Origin: Deltaproteobacteria bacterium
GTDB lineage: Bacteria > Desulfobacterota > Desulfarculia > Adiutricales > Adiutricaceae
Assembly (NCBI GenBank): GCA_031279155.1
Contig: JAITJB010000083.1
Location: 1-13,629 of the forward strand
Reading direction: 5' to 3'
Length of the DNA stretch: 13,629 nucleotides
Under the pieces are notes generated by a model. It saw only the letters and a program-made list of their open reading frames with translations. It was not told where the DNA came from and did no database searches. Positions 7,053 through 13,629 of the stretch are shown in pieces (the stretch's first letter is position 1; each line of letters starts with the position of its first letter). The position numbers and the translations under genes are program-made.

Positions 7053-7081
7053 AGTATAGCACTTTGAAAATTATGTGTCAA
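7053..7081 (-). promoter_or_regulatory. Sigma-70-type extended -10 promoter for pilT and the downstream cluster
   Basis: Read on the minus strand: TTGACA (7081-7076, perfect -35), a 17-bp spacer, then TATACT (7058-7053, five of six), preceded by TGC so that an extended -10 (TGn) is also present. Transcription should begin near 7046, giving a leader of about 110 nt before the TTG start at 6934. This is the best promoter in the window. No sigma-54 (-24/-12) site, common before pilin genes, is visible here. Confidence 0.85.
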
Positions 7082-7515
7082 ACATGGCCGGCCCGAGATG
7101 GCATAGAAAAAAGTATTTGGGCAACAAAAAAATATTCGGCAAAAAAAAATGTTAGGCCAGAAAAACTAAAAAGCCAAAAAAAATAATTAGATACAGAAGT
7201 TATCTGGTCAAAAGTTTGGCCAAAAATTTTGACCGCATATTTTATTTTTAAGAACAAACAAAATCTAACATAGCTTTGAATATACCGTAATTTGAGCTTA
7301 GAGACAAGGGCATTGGGCTAACGGAGAGGCTTTTGAAAACTAGCGAGCATTAGGGCAATAAGCCGGCAAATTTTGGGCCCGAAAATATTTAGCGCACGAA
7401 AATAATTAGCCATTCGAAAATACGCCCGGCTAAAGGGCCAGGCAAGTTCCCAAGGAACTCACCAGGGAAGTCGCCAGGGAGCTCGCCAGGCTCCTCACCA
7501 TAGAAACTGGCTGGC
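7082..7515. other. 434-bp AT-rich spacer between glnS and the pilT promoter, no gene
   Basis: No coding region is supported here. At 7107-7183 there are six A-tracts of 5-9 bases, several following a GGC or GCC word at 16-19 bp steps, just upstream of the pilT -35 element; they may bend DNA or act as an upstream element. GGTCAAAA (7206-7213) and TTTTGACC (7227-7234) form an inverted repeat around the palindrome TTTGGCCAAA (7215-7224). It is followed on the plus strand by a T-rich run, but no plus-strand gene precedes it. CGAAAATA occurs at 7380, 7397 and 7415 (17-18 bp steps). No clear terminator for glnS is seen. Confidence 0.6.
7438..7497. repeat. Five tandem 12-bp units just after glnS
   Basis: Units are CCAGGCAAGTTC, CCAAGGAACTCA, CCAGGGAAGTCG, CCAGGGAGCTCG and CCAGGCTCCTCA, starting at 7438, 7450, 7462, 7474 and 7486 with no gaps; a further CCA begins at 7498. 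The array is bracketed by inverse complements GGCCAG (7436-7441) and CTGGCC (7511-7516) and contains a small hairpin, AGTTCC-CAA-GGAACT (7445-7459). It lies 19 bp beyond the glnS stop. The plus-strand frame through it (Pro-Gly-Lys/Ser-Ser-like) has no start codon, so it is unlikely to be coding. Confidence 0.8.
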
Positions 7516-9198
7516 CTAATCAGAAACCTTATCGCGGATTTTAGCCCAGGTATCTTTTAAAGAGACAATGCGGTTAAACACCCTCTCGGAATCGGTGTAG
7601 TCGCGGTCGGCTATAAAGTAGCCTAAGCGTTCAAACTGGAAGCGCTGTCCGGCTTCAATTTTAGCCATGGATTCCTCCAAGACGGCGCTTTGTCTTTCGA
7701 TTAGAGAGAATTCATTTAGCTCATTTTGTAAATCCCCGGTCGGCCTTGGAGTTTTAAAGAGCCGATCGTAGAGCCTGACCTTGGCCCGGACGTTGTGGGC
7801 GGCCGATACCCAGTGAATTATGGCCGGCTTTTTGCCGTTTTTACCGCTCTTTTGGCCCAAGCCCCTAGGTTCATCGGAGTAAGTACACCTGAGTTCGGTA
7901 ACTTGCCCGGTAGAATCGGTTATGACTTCGTGGCAGTGGATGTACTTGGACCATCTAAGCCGCACTTCCCGGTCCGGGGCCAACCTAAAAAAACCTTTAG
8001 GGGGATTTATCTCAAAATCCGAGCGTTCGATATAGATTTCCCTAGTAAGCTTAAGATCGCGAAAGCCAAATTTCTGGGGCTCGTCAGGGTAATAGGGGGC
8101 CTCGACGATTTCGACAACTTCTTGGGGAAAGTTTTCAATAACGACCTTTATGGGATCGAGCACGGCTAAGATCCGCTTGACCTTGGGATTTAAGTCGTCG
8201 CGGACGGCCTTTTCTAGCCAATCTATCTCTATCCAACTGTCCTTTTTAGCTACGCCAATGCGCTCACAAAATAGCCTAATAGACGATGGGGTAAGGCCCC
8301 GGCGCCTTAGGGCGGCTAAGGTCGGAAGCCTTGGGTCATCCCAGCCGCTAACAAAGTTTTCTTTAACTAGCTGCAGGAGCTTACGCTTACTCATCATGGT
8401 GTATTCGAGATTTAAGCGCGCAAACTCTATCTGCCTGGGCCTAGGCGAGGGCCAGTTGAGTTTTTCTAGCACCCAATCGTAGAGCGGGCGGTGATCTTCA
8501 AATTCTAAAGTACAGATGGAATGGGTGACGCCCTCAATGCCGTCAGACAAACACTGGGCGTAATCGTACATGGGGTAGATAACCCATTTTTGGCCAGTTC
8601 GATGGTGGGTAACTTTTTTGACGCGGTAGAGAGCCGGATCGCGCATGTTTAAATTGGGAGAATTCATGTCGATCTTAGCTCTAAGGAGCTTTTGACCTTC
8701 CTCAAATTCCCCGGCCCGCATGCGGCGGAAGAGATCTAAATTTTCCTCAACCGAGCGGTCTCGATAGGGGCTAGGTCTCCCGGGCTCGGTTAAAGTGCCT
8801 CGGTAAGCCTTAACCTCTTCAGGCGAGAGATCGCAGACGTAGGCGTCAGAGGAGACAATGAGTTTTTCAGCGCACTCATATAGCTTCTCAAAGTAATCAG
8901 AGGCATAATAGAGGCGATCTTCCCAGTTAAACCCGAGCCAGCGGACGTCGTTTAAGATGGAATCGACGTACTCTACGTCCTCTTTAACCGGGTTGGTATC
9001 ATCGAAGCGCATGTTGCAGCGCCCTTTGTAATCACGAGCTAGGCCAAAATTTAGGCAGATGCTCTTAGCGTGTCCGATGTGGAGGTAGCCGTTGGGTTCC
9101 GGGGGAAATCGGGTCATTACGTGAGTATACTGCCCGGCAGCTAAATCCTCGTCAATAAAAGTCCTAATAAAACTCTTCGGTCGTTCTTCGTTTTCCAT
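7516..9198 (-). CDS. glnS: Glutaminyl-tRNA synthetase
   Basis: This class I aminoacyl-tRNA synthetase charges tRNA-Gln with glutamine in the cytosol. The 560-residue protein is collinear with E. coli GlnS (about 554). It has the HIGH-type signature PPEPNGYLHIGH (32-43), FDDTNP (65-70, the GlnRS form rather than the GluRS one), the dinucleotide-fold region PMYDYAQCLSD (209-219), and the KMSKS loop as MMSKRK (268-273) within RLNLEYT-MMSKRKL. WDDPRLPT (286-293) and RRRG (298-301) follow, and the C-terminal anticodon-binding beta-barrels make up the remainder. The start is ATG with GGAAAGGA ending 3 nt upstream (GGAA at 8 nt). Its presence implies direct glutaminylation rather than sole reliance on the GatCAB route. 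It appears to be monocistronic. Confidence 0.98.
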   Translation of the reverse strand: MENEERPKSFIRTFIDEDLAAGQYTHVMTRFPPEPNGYLHIGHAKSICLNFGLARDYKGRCNMRFDDTNPVKEDVEYVDSILNDVRWLGFNWEDRLYYASDYFEKLYECAEKLIVSSDAYVCDLSPEEVKAYRGTLTEPGRPSPYRDRSVEENLDLFRRMRAGEFEEGQKLLRAKIDMNSPNLNMRDPALYRVKKVTHHRTGQKWVIYPMYDYAQCLSDGIEGVTHSICTLEFEDHRPLYDWVLEKLNWPSPRPRQIEFARLNLEYTMMSKRKLLQLVKENFVSGWDDPRLPTLAALRRRGLTPSSIRLFCERIGVAKKDSWIEIDWLEKAVRDDLNPKVKRILAVLDPIKVVIENFPQEVVEIVEAPYYPDEPQKFGFRDLKLTREIYIERSDFEINPPKGFFRLAPDREVRLRWSKYIHCHEVITDSTGQVTELRCTYSDEPRGLGQKSGKNGKKPAIIHWVSAAHNVRAKVRLYDRLFKTPRPTGDLQNELNEFSLIERQSAVLEESMAKIEAGQRFQFERLGYFIADRDYTDSERVFNRIVSLKDTWAKIRDKVSD

Positions 9199-9591
9199 GG
9201 GTCCTTTCCGGTCTGAAGCTTTCAGTCGCTAGTTAGTTTGTAGTAAAAGGCAATAATTTCCATAAAATAGTACGTTTTGCTGGAACAAAAAATAGCCCTA
9301 AGCTCCGGGAGATATTGACAATCTCACGCAGGCACAGCGAGGGCGGCTTGTTTAGAGAGACTTAGAAAAAAAATGGACCTAATATAAATAGGCCGCTAGC
9401 AATCGTTTTTTCGTGAGAAAGTAAACATTGACCCGACCGGAAATGATCGGTCATTGGTTATTGTAGGCTAAAACTCAAATTCAATCAACACATTTACTTT
9501 TAGGGCCCTAGGCTTGGCTAAATTGGCGTTAGAACTTGGAAACTTAGATCGGATTGCGTTTCTAGAATTTTAAAACTAGCGCCCCCTCCAA

Positions 9592-9647
9592 GACCAGTCA
9601 ATGCCAGTGATGACCAATGCGACCAATGCCCCTTGTCAGACCAAGAT
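9592..9647. repeat. Degenerate 9-bp tandem repeat (GACCAATGC type)
   Basis: Nonamers GACCAGTCA (9592) and ATGCCAGTG (9601), then two extra bases, then GACCAATGC (9612), GACCAATGC (9621), CCCTTGTCA (9630) and GACCAAGAT (9639). Two adjacent units are identical and two more are close. The period matches the arrays at 1641 and 4480 although the sequence differs. Confidence 0.6.
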
Positions 9648-9807
9648 GGTTTAAGGTAGTATTGTGGACACACAGCCCGGCTTTTTTGGCTGCGGTTAGG
9701 AGCTCGGCTAATTTTAGAGCCAAACGAGTGGTTGGTTTAAAAAAACCTAATGATTGGGTTGCGTCAAAATAACTGCCGTTTTTATAAGGCAAAAATCTTA
9801 TTGGCCC

Positions 9808-9836
9808 TTGTTTAAGTTGGTCGATTGGTGTATATT
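9808..9836 (+). promoter_or_regulatory. Candidate sigma-70 promoter for glgA
   Basis: TATATT (9831-9836) matches the -10 consensus at five of six positions, and TTGTTT lies 17 bp upstream (9808-9813; three of six). The predicted start would be near 9843, giving a leader of about 127 nt. The -35 is poor and the surroundings are AT-rich, so this is only a candidate. Confidence 0.4.
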
Positions 9837-9969
9837 ATTCCTAAGGTTAAGTTTCGCCTAGCCTCTGGTTCTATTTTCATAATATTAGACTAAAACGCTT
9901 TATTTTTCTGACAAAATAAGTCGCTTTGAGCCCTAATCTCGAAATAACCCACACCAACACGGAGACACC

Positions 9970-11418
9970 ATGTCGAAGCCCATTCGCGTTTTGCTGGCCT
10001 CCTCTGAAGTCTCGCCCTTGGCCTCCACAGGCGGCCTGGCCGAGGTTGCCGGAAGCCTTCCTCAAGCCTTAACCGAGGTTGGGCTGCCCACGATGGTGGT
10101 CATGCCAGCTTATCCAGAGGCTCTGGCCAAAGCCAAGATTAGCGGGCCGAAACTTTTGCTCGCGGTTTCCATGGGTGTGGAGTTGGTGGAATTTGAGGTA
10201 CTTATTGGCCAATTAACCAGTGAGGTGCCGGTCTACCTGATCCGCTGCGACAAATTTTTTGACCGGCCAGGCTTATACGGTGAGGGCCGAACCGGCTACT
10301 TAGATAACCCTGAGCGCTTTACTTTTTTTTCAAGGGCCGTTATCGAGCTCTTAGAGCACTTACCACAAAAGCCTCAGGTCATCTTAGCTAACGATTGGCA
10401 GACAGGCTTAATCATGCCCTACCTCTTGGAGGCCGGTCCTCAAGCGCCCAAAGGCATTTTTATCATTCACAATCAGGGTTACCTAGGATTGGCGCCGCCC
10501 AGCTTAGTTAGCGAGATAGGATTACCTGACCGCTACTACGGGGTTGAGGGCTTAGAGTACTACGGGCAACTGAGCTTTCTTAAAGCCGGTATCGTCTTCA
10601 GCCAAGCTGTGGTCACCGTCTCCCCTAGTTACGCCAAAGAGATCCAGACCCCTGAGGGCGGAAACGGTCTCGACGGGGTCTTAAGGCTTTACGCCGGTAA
10701 ACTTCACGGCATCGTTAACGGAGTTGATTACGTCCAGTGGAACCCCATGACCGACCCCTATATCGCCGCTAACTACAGTGCCGACGATCTAGCCGGCAAA
10801 AAAATCTGTAAGCTGGCCTTAAGAAGAGAACTAAATTTAAGCGGCCCCGATCGCCCCCTTTTCGGCATGGTCAGCCGGCTCACGGCTCAAAAGGGCTTAA
10901 CTTTAGTCGTTGAGAGCGCTTCTGAGCTCTTTAAGTTAGGGCTCGATCTGGTCATCTTGGGGAGCGGCGAGCCCTGGTTTGAGGAAAAGCTTACGGCCAT
11001 GGCCGAAGATTATCCCGACAACATGCGCCTGGTGCTCGGCTATAATTCCCAAATGTCCCACCGGATCATAGCTGGATCGGACTTTGTCTTGGTCCCCTCG
11101 CTCTATGAGCCCTGCGGCCTTATTCAGCTCTACGGCCTTCGCTACGGAACTATCCCCGTTGTTAGGGCCATCGGCGGGCTAAACGATACTGTCCGCGACT
11201 ATGCCGGCCAAAACCCGGCTGGCCTTTGGGATAACGGCTTTAAGTTTAGTCAATTTCAGCCAGGGGCCTTAGTTAGAGCTGTCCGCAGGGCCTGCGAGCT
11301 CTACGCCGCCCCCGGCGAATGGGCTAAAATGAGTAACATGAATCTTAAAGAGGACTTCTCCTGGACCGCTTCGGCCCAGTCGTATGCCAAATTGATCCAA
11401 AAGGTGGCTTCAGCCTAA
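9970..11418 (+). CDS. glgA: Glycogen (starch) synthase, GT5 family
   Basis: This cytosolic enzyme transfers glucose from ADP-glucose (possibly UDP-glucose) to the non-reducing end of alpha-1,4-glucan. The 482-residue length is normal for bacterial GlgA. Visible motifs are the N-terminal sugar-nucleotide loop STGGLAEV (19-26), NDWQTGL (141-147), IHNQGYLG (166-173), EYYGQLSFLKAG (196-207), VTVSPSYAKEI (215-225), VSRLTAQKG (301-309) with Arg303 and Lys308, and the GT-B C-terminal signature EPCGLIQLYGLRYGTIPVV (380-398). The first motif is usually KTGGL or KVGGL; here Ser19 replaces the Lys that contacts ADP-glucose in E. coli (Lys15). The start is ATG with GGAG at 9961-9964, 5 nt away. It heads an apparent two-gene operon with the GH57 gene 24 bp downstream. 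Confidence 0.96.
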   Translation: MSKPIRVLLASSEVSPLASTGGLAEVAGSLPQALTEVGLPTMVVMPAYPEALAKAKISGPKLLLAVSMGVELVEFEVLIGQLTSEVPVYLIRCDKFFDRPGLYGEGRTGYLDNPERFTFFSRAVIELLEHLPQKPQVILANDWQTGLIMPYLLEAGPQAPKGIFIIHNQGYLGLAPPSLVSEIGLPDRYYGVEGLEYYGQLSFLKAGIVFSQAVVTVSPSYAKEIQTPEGGNGLDGVLRLYAGKLHGIVNGVDYVQWNPMTDPYIAANYSADDLAGKKICKLALRRELNLSGPDRPLFGMVSRLTAQKGLTLVVESASELFKLGLDLVILGSGEPWFEEKLTAMAEDYPDNMRLVLGYNSQMSHRIIAGSDFVLVPSLYEPCGLIQLYGLRYGTIPVVRAIGGLNDTVRDYAGQNPAGLWDNGFKFSQFQPGALVRAVRRACELYAAPGEWAKMSNMNLKEDFSWTASAQSYAKLIQKVASA

Positions 11419-11442
11419 AAAAAAGGATCTAGGAGAAGACCC

Positions 11443-13629
11443 TTGGCCAGTCCCCGCTATTTAGTCATCCACGGTCACTTCTATCAGCCGCCTCGGGAAA
11501 ACCCCTGGAGCGGAACGCTCCCGGTTCAACCATCGGCTGCGCCCTACCACGATTGGAACGAGCGCGTCAGCCGCGAGTGTTACGGCCCCAACACCCGGGC
11601 TAGGATCTTAAATTCTTCTGGGAAGATTACTAAAATCATCAACAACTACGCCCATATTAATTTTAATATGGGCCCGACCTTAATGTCTTGGATGAAATCA
11701 GCCGATCCCGTGACCTTGGAGTTAATCGCCCAGGCTGATCGCATGGGATCCCAAGCAAACGGCGGTCACGGGCCGGCCATAGCCCAAGTTTTTAACCACA
11801 TCATCATGCCGCTGGCTAATTTTAGGGATAAGCAGACACAGGTTCTCTGGGGCGTGGGTTGGTTTAAGCATACCTTTGGCCGGGCGCCCGAAGGCATGTG
11901 GCTAGCTGAAACGGCGGTTGATACGGAAACCTTGGCTACTTTAAGCCGGGCCGGCATAAAATTTACTATCCTTGCCCAAAATCAAGTTGACGCCATTAGG
12001 CCGCTGTCAGATAAGAGGCACGACGCCTGGCAGGCTACTAGCTCAGTAGACCCTAGGCAGCCCTATAGGGTCTTTTGGGGACGCGGGGCTAGCGACTTTA
12101 TCGACGTTTTTGTCTACGACGGCCCGGTCAGCCGATCGATTGCTTTTGAAAATCTACTTCGCGATGGTAAAGCCTTTAAAGCTAGGATTACCGAGGCTTT
12201 TGGCGCGCCCTACCCCGAGGGCCGCCCCCGCTTAGTAAACTTAGCTACCGATGGCGAGAGCTACGGTCACCACTGCCAGTTTGGGGAAATGGCTTTAGCT
12301 TGGCTGATTGAAAACCTAGCCGACGGCCCCGATCCCATCAAGCTTACGACTTATGGCCAGTATTTAGCTCAATTTCCGCCCACCCTGGAAGCTAGGATAG
12401 TTGAATGTAGCTCTTGGAGCTGCGCTCACGGCGTGGAGAGATGGCGTTCGGACTGCGGCTGTCATATCGGCGGCGGCGCTGGTTGGAATCAAAAATGGCG
12501 GACCCCTCTGCGCGACGGCTTAAACTGGCTCCAGATCCGCTTAGCCGATATCTTTGAGACCCACGGTAGCCGCTACCTAGAAAACCCCTACGAGGCTAGA
12601 GATAATTACATCGAGGTTTTAGCTTCAAACTACGATGAAGCTGTCCGCGAAGCCTTCTTAGATCGTTTTGCAAAAAAGAACATAGACGCCAAAGGCCGGC
12701 AAGCGGCCATGATCCAGCTTGAGGCTCAGCTGATGAGTCTTTACATGTTTACCAGTTGCGGCTGGTTTTTTGACGATCTGGCCGGGCTTGAGCCGGTCCA
12801 AAACCTCAGGTACGCCCAGAGGGCTATCGCCTTAGTGGGGGAACTCTCAAATTCCGATCTTACCGAGGGGCTCTTAGCTTACCTAAGACGAGCCCGCCCC
12901 AATGACCCGGCTTACCTTGACGGCGAAGCGGTCTGGAATAAACTGGTGGCCCCTGAAAGTCTCCCCATCGATCTATGCTCGGCCCATTGGGCGGCGGCCA
13001 GTATTTTTGGCGTTAAAGAAGCCTTGGCCGAATTTATCGATATAAAATTTACCGAGCTTGAGGCCACACTTACCGAAAATACCGACGGGGCTAGGATGCT
13101 AGCCGGGCGGGTAGCTATAACGGATCGCAGGTTAGGGGAACCCTCAATCGAAAAGACGGTCTCAGCTTCAACCGACCAGGGCGGCCGAAATCTAATTGTA
13201 ACCGTAAGCGACCCCGGTCAATCAGGCGAAACAATTTACTCATCAAGGGAAAGTAAGTTTTCCTTAGACACCTTGTGGCCCAGCGTTCGGCAGGGCTTAC
13301 TATCGGATTTGGTGACTGATTTTTTTGCCGATTTAAGATCGTATACTCAGAAAGCCTTCAGTCACTCCCGGGAGCTTTTAGTTCAGTATAGTCAGACCAC
13401 CAAGCCGCTTGATTGGCTCTCGCGCTTTGTCTTTAGGGTAGTTGCCGAAACCAAACTCGACGCTTTCTTAGGCACCATGGAAGAAGGCAAACAGATGGAT
13501 TTAGCCCGCTTAAGCGAGCTATTGGGCGATCGCGAGATGGGCGGCTCATTTCAAAACGAGCCGGTTCTAAATAAAGCCGCCCAAAACTATCTTAAAAAGC
13601 TCTACGCTCTGACCTCTGAAATAGCTACC
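11443..13629 (+). CDS. GH57-family glycoside hydrolase with DUF3536 region (3' partial)
   Basis: A single frame is open for 729 codons from TTG 11443 to the window end; AGGAG at 11431-11435, 7 nt upstream, supports the TTG start. The N-terminus has the GH57 signature HGHFYQPPRENPW (10-22), then PYHDWNERVSREC, NFNMGPTLMSW, GHGPAIAQVFNH (108-119), and PEGMWLAETAVD with Glu156 at the expected nucleophile position. LATDGESYGHHC follows, with Asp270 at the expected acid/base position. The region after about 330 (CSSWSCAHGVERW, CGCHIGGGAGW) and the helical C-terminal part match the DUF3536 type. GH57 members are retaining alpha-glucan enzymes (amylases, branching enzymes, glucanotransferases). The exact activity of this subtype is not known to me. 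Position after glgA points to glycogen or alpha-glucan metabolism. The C-terminus lies beyond the window. Confidence 0.95.
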   Translation, partial: MASPRYLVIHGHFYQPPRENPWSGTLPVQPSAAPYHDWNERVSRECYGPNTRARILNSSGKITKIINNYAHINFNMGPTLMSWMKSADPVTLELIAQADRMGSQANGGHGPAIAQVFNHIIMPLANFRDKQTQVLWGVGWFKHTFGRAPEGMWLAETAVDTETLATLSRAGIKFTILAQNQVDAIRPLSDKRHDAWQATSSVDPRQPYRVFWGRGASDFIDVFVYDGPVSRSIAFENLLRDGKAFKARITEAFGAPYPEGRPRLVNLATDGESYGHHCQFGEMALAWLIENLADGPDPIKLTTYGQYLAQFPPTLEARIVECSSWSCAHGVERWRSDCGCHIGGGAGWNQKWRTPLRDGLNWLQIRLADIFETHGSRYLENPYEARDNYIEVLASNYDEAVREAFLDRFAKKNIDAKGRQAAMIQLEAQLMSLYMFTSCGWFFDDLAGLEPVQNLRYAQRAIALVGELSNSDLTEGLLAYLRRARPNDPAYLDGEAVWNKLVAPESLPIDLCSAHWAAASIFGVKEALAEFIDIKFTELEATLTENTDGARMLAGRVAITDRRLGEPSIEKTVSASTDQGGRNLIVTVSDPGQSGETIYSSRESKFSLDTLWPSVRQGLLSDLVTDFFADLRSYTQKAFSHSRELLVQYSQTTKPLDWLSRFVFRVVAETKLDAFLGTMEEGKQMDLARLSELLGDREMGGSFQNEPVLNKAAQNYLKKLYALTSEIAT

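Larger units (their letters stand above)
9199..9969. other. 771-bp divergent spacer between glnS and glgA, no convincing gene
   Basis: This should hold the promoters of both flanking genes. I see no strong glnS promoter on the minus strand. The palindrome TAGGGCCCTA lies at 9501-9510, and the short inverted repeat GACCG (9435-9439) / CGGTC (9448-9452) is also present. A 64-codon minus-strand frame at 9598-9792 (TTG start, no SD) is the only open stretch; it has a coding-like composition but no recognisable family, and could be a relic or chance. No tRNA or riboswitch is recognised. Confidence 0.5.

Noticed and set aside
7206..7234. Inverted repeat GGTCAAAA/TTTTGACC as a terminator
   Set aside because: The T-rich run follows on the plus strand, where no gene precedes it. 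On the minus strand the next T-run is more than 20 nt away. It is kept only as an inverted repeat.
7438..7497. CRISPR array
   Set aside because: The units are 12 bp and contiguous with no spacers of regular length; no cas genes are nearby.
7393..7503. Pro-Gly-Ser repeat peptide on the plus strand through the 12-bp array
   Set aside because: The frame has no ATG, GTG or TTG start with an SD after the stop at 7390, and ends at TAG 7501. It is better explained as a DNA repeat.
9598..9792. Minus-strand 64-codon frame in the glnS-glgA spacer as a small gene
   Set aside because: It has a TTG start with no SD and no recognisable family, and overlaps the GACCAATGC repeat array. The codon mix is plausible, so it is mentioned in the spacer entry but not called.

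Overview
The window looks like chromosomal DNA of a Gram-negative bacterium with mid-range G+C. The genes point to Desulfobacterota (the former Deltaproteobacteria) or a neighbouring lineage. The reasons are a tandem PilT/PilU-like pair followed by a zinc-ribbon protein and a PP2C phosphatase, a short-form S-adenosylhomocysteinase, a bacterial GlnRS, and glgA followed by a DUF3536-type GH57 enzyme. This placement is inferred from gene content; no rRNA or tRNA gene is visible. Leu TTA and the tetranucleotide CTAG are common throughout, and three of the eight complete or start-containing genes for which a start is visible begin with TTG or GTG.

Layout: (a) 1-117, the probable tail of an unidentified plus-strand gene. 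(b) 300-1559, ahcY (plus, GTG start), followed by a strong hairpin at 1596-1638 whose T-run faces the minus strand. (c) 1686-2780, an unrecognised protein with two membrane segments. (d) A minus-strand cluster read from 6934 down to 2859: pilT, a pilU-like gene, a zinc-ribbon/pseudo-receiver gene and a PP2C phosphatase. It is driven by a near-consensus extended -10 promoter at 7053-7081. (e) An AT-rich, repeat-bearing spacer at 7082-7515. (f) 7516-9198, glnS (minus). (g) A 771-bp divergent spacer. (h) glgA (9970-11418, plus) and, 24 bp later, a GH57/DUF3536 gene that begins with TTG at 11443 and is still open at the window end.

Function: the pil cluster is a pilus-retraction module. PilT is the main retraction motor and the PilU-like protein a paralogous accessory ATPase. 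The zinc-ribbon/pseudo-receiver protein and the phosphatase are plausible regulators, but that role is inferred from position only. glgA and the GH57 gene form a glycogen / alpha-glucan pair. ahcY and glnS are housekeeping genes.

The most unusual signal is non-coding. Five of the spacers carry short, degenerate tandem repeats of unrelated sequence, and the same period of 9 bp recurs at three places (1641-1704, 4480-4515, 9592-9647). A 12-bp repeat lies at 7438-7497, with looser repeats at 2774-2857 and 7380-7422. No new defence or mobile system is visible. The least explained protein components are the zinc-ribbon/pseudo-receiver protein and the two-TM protein.
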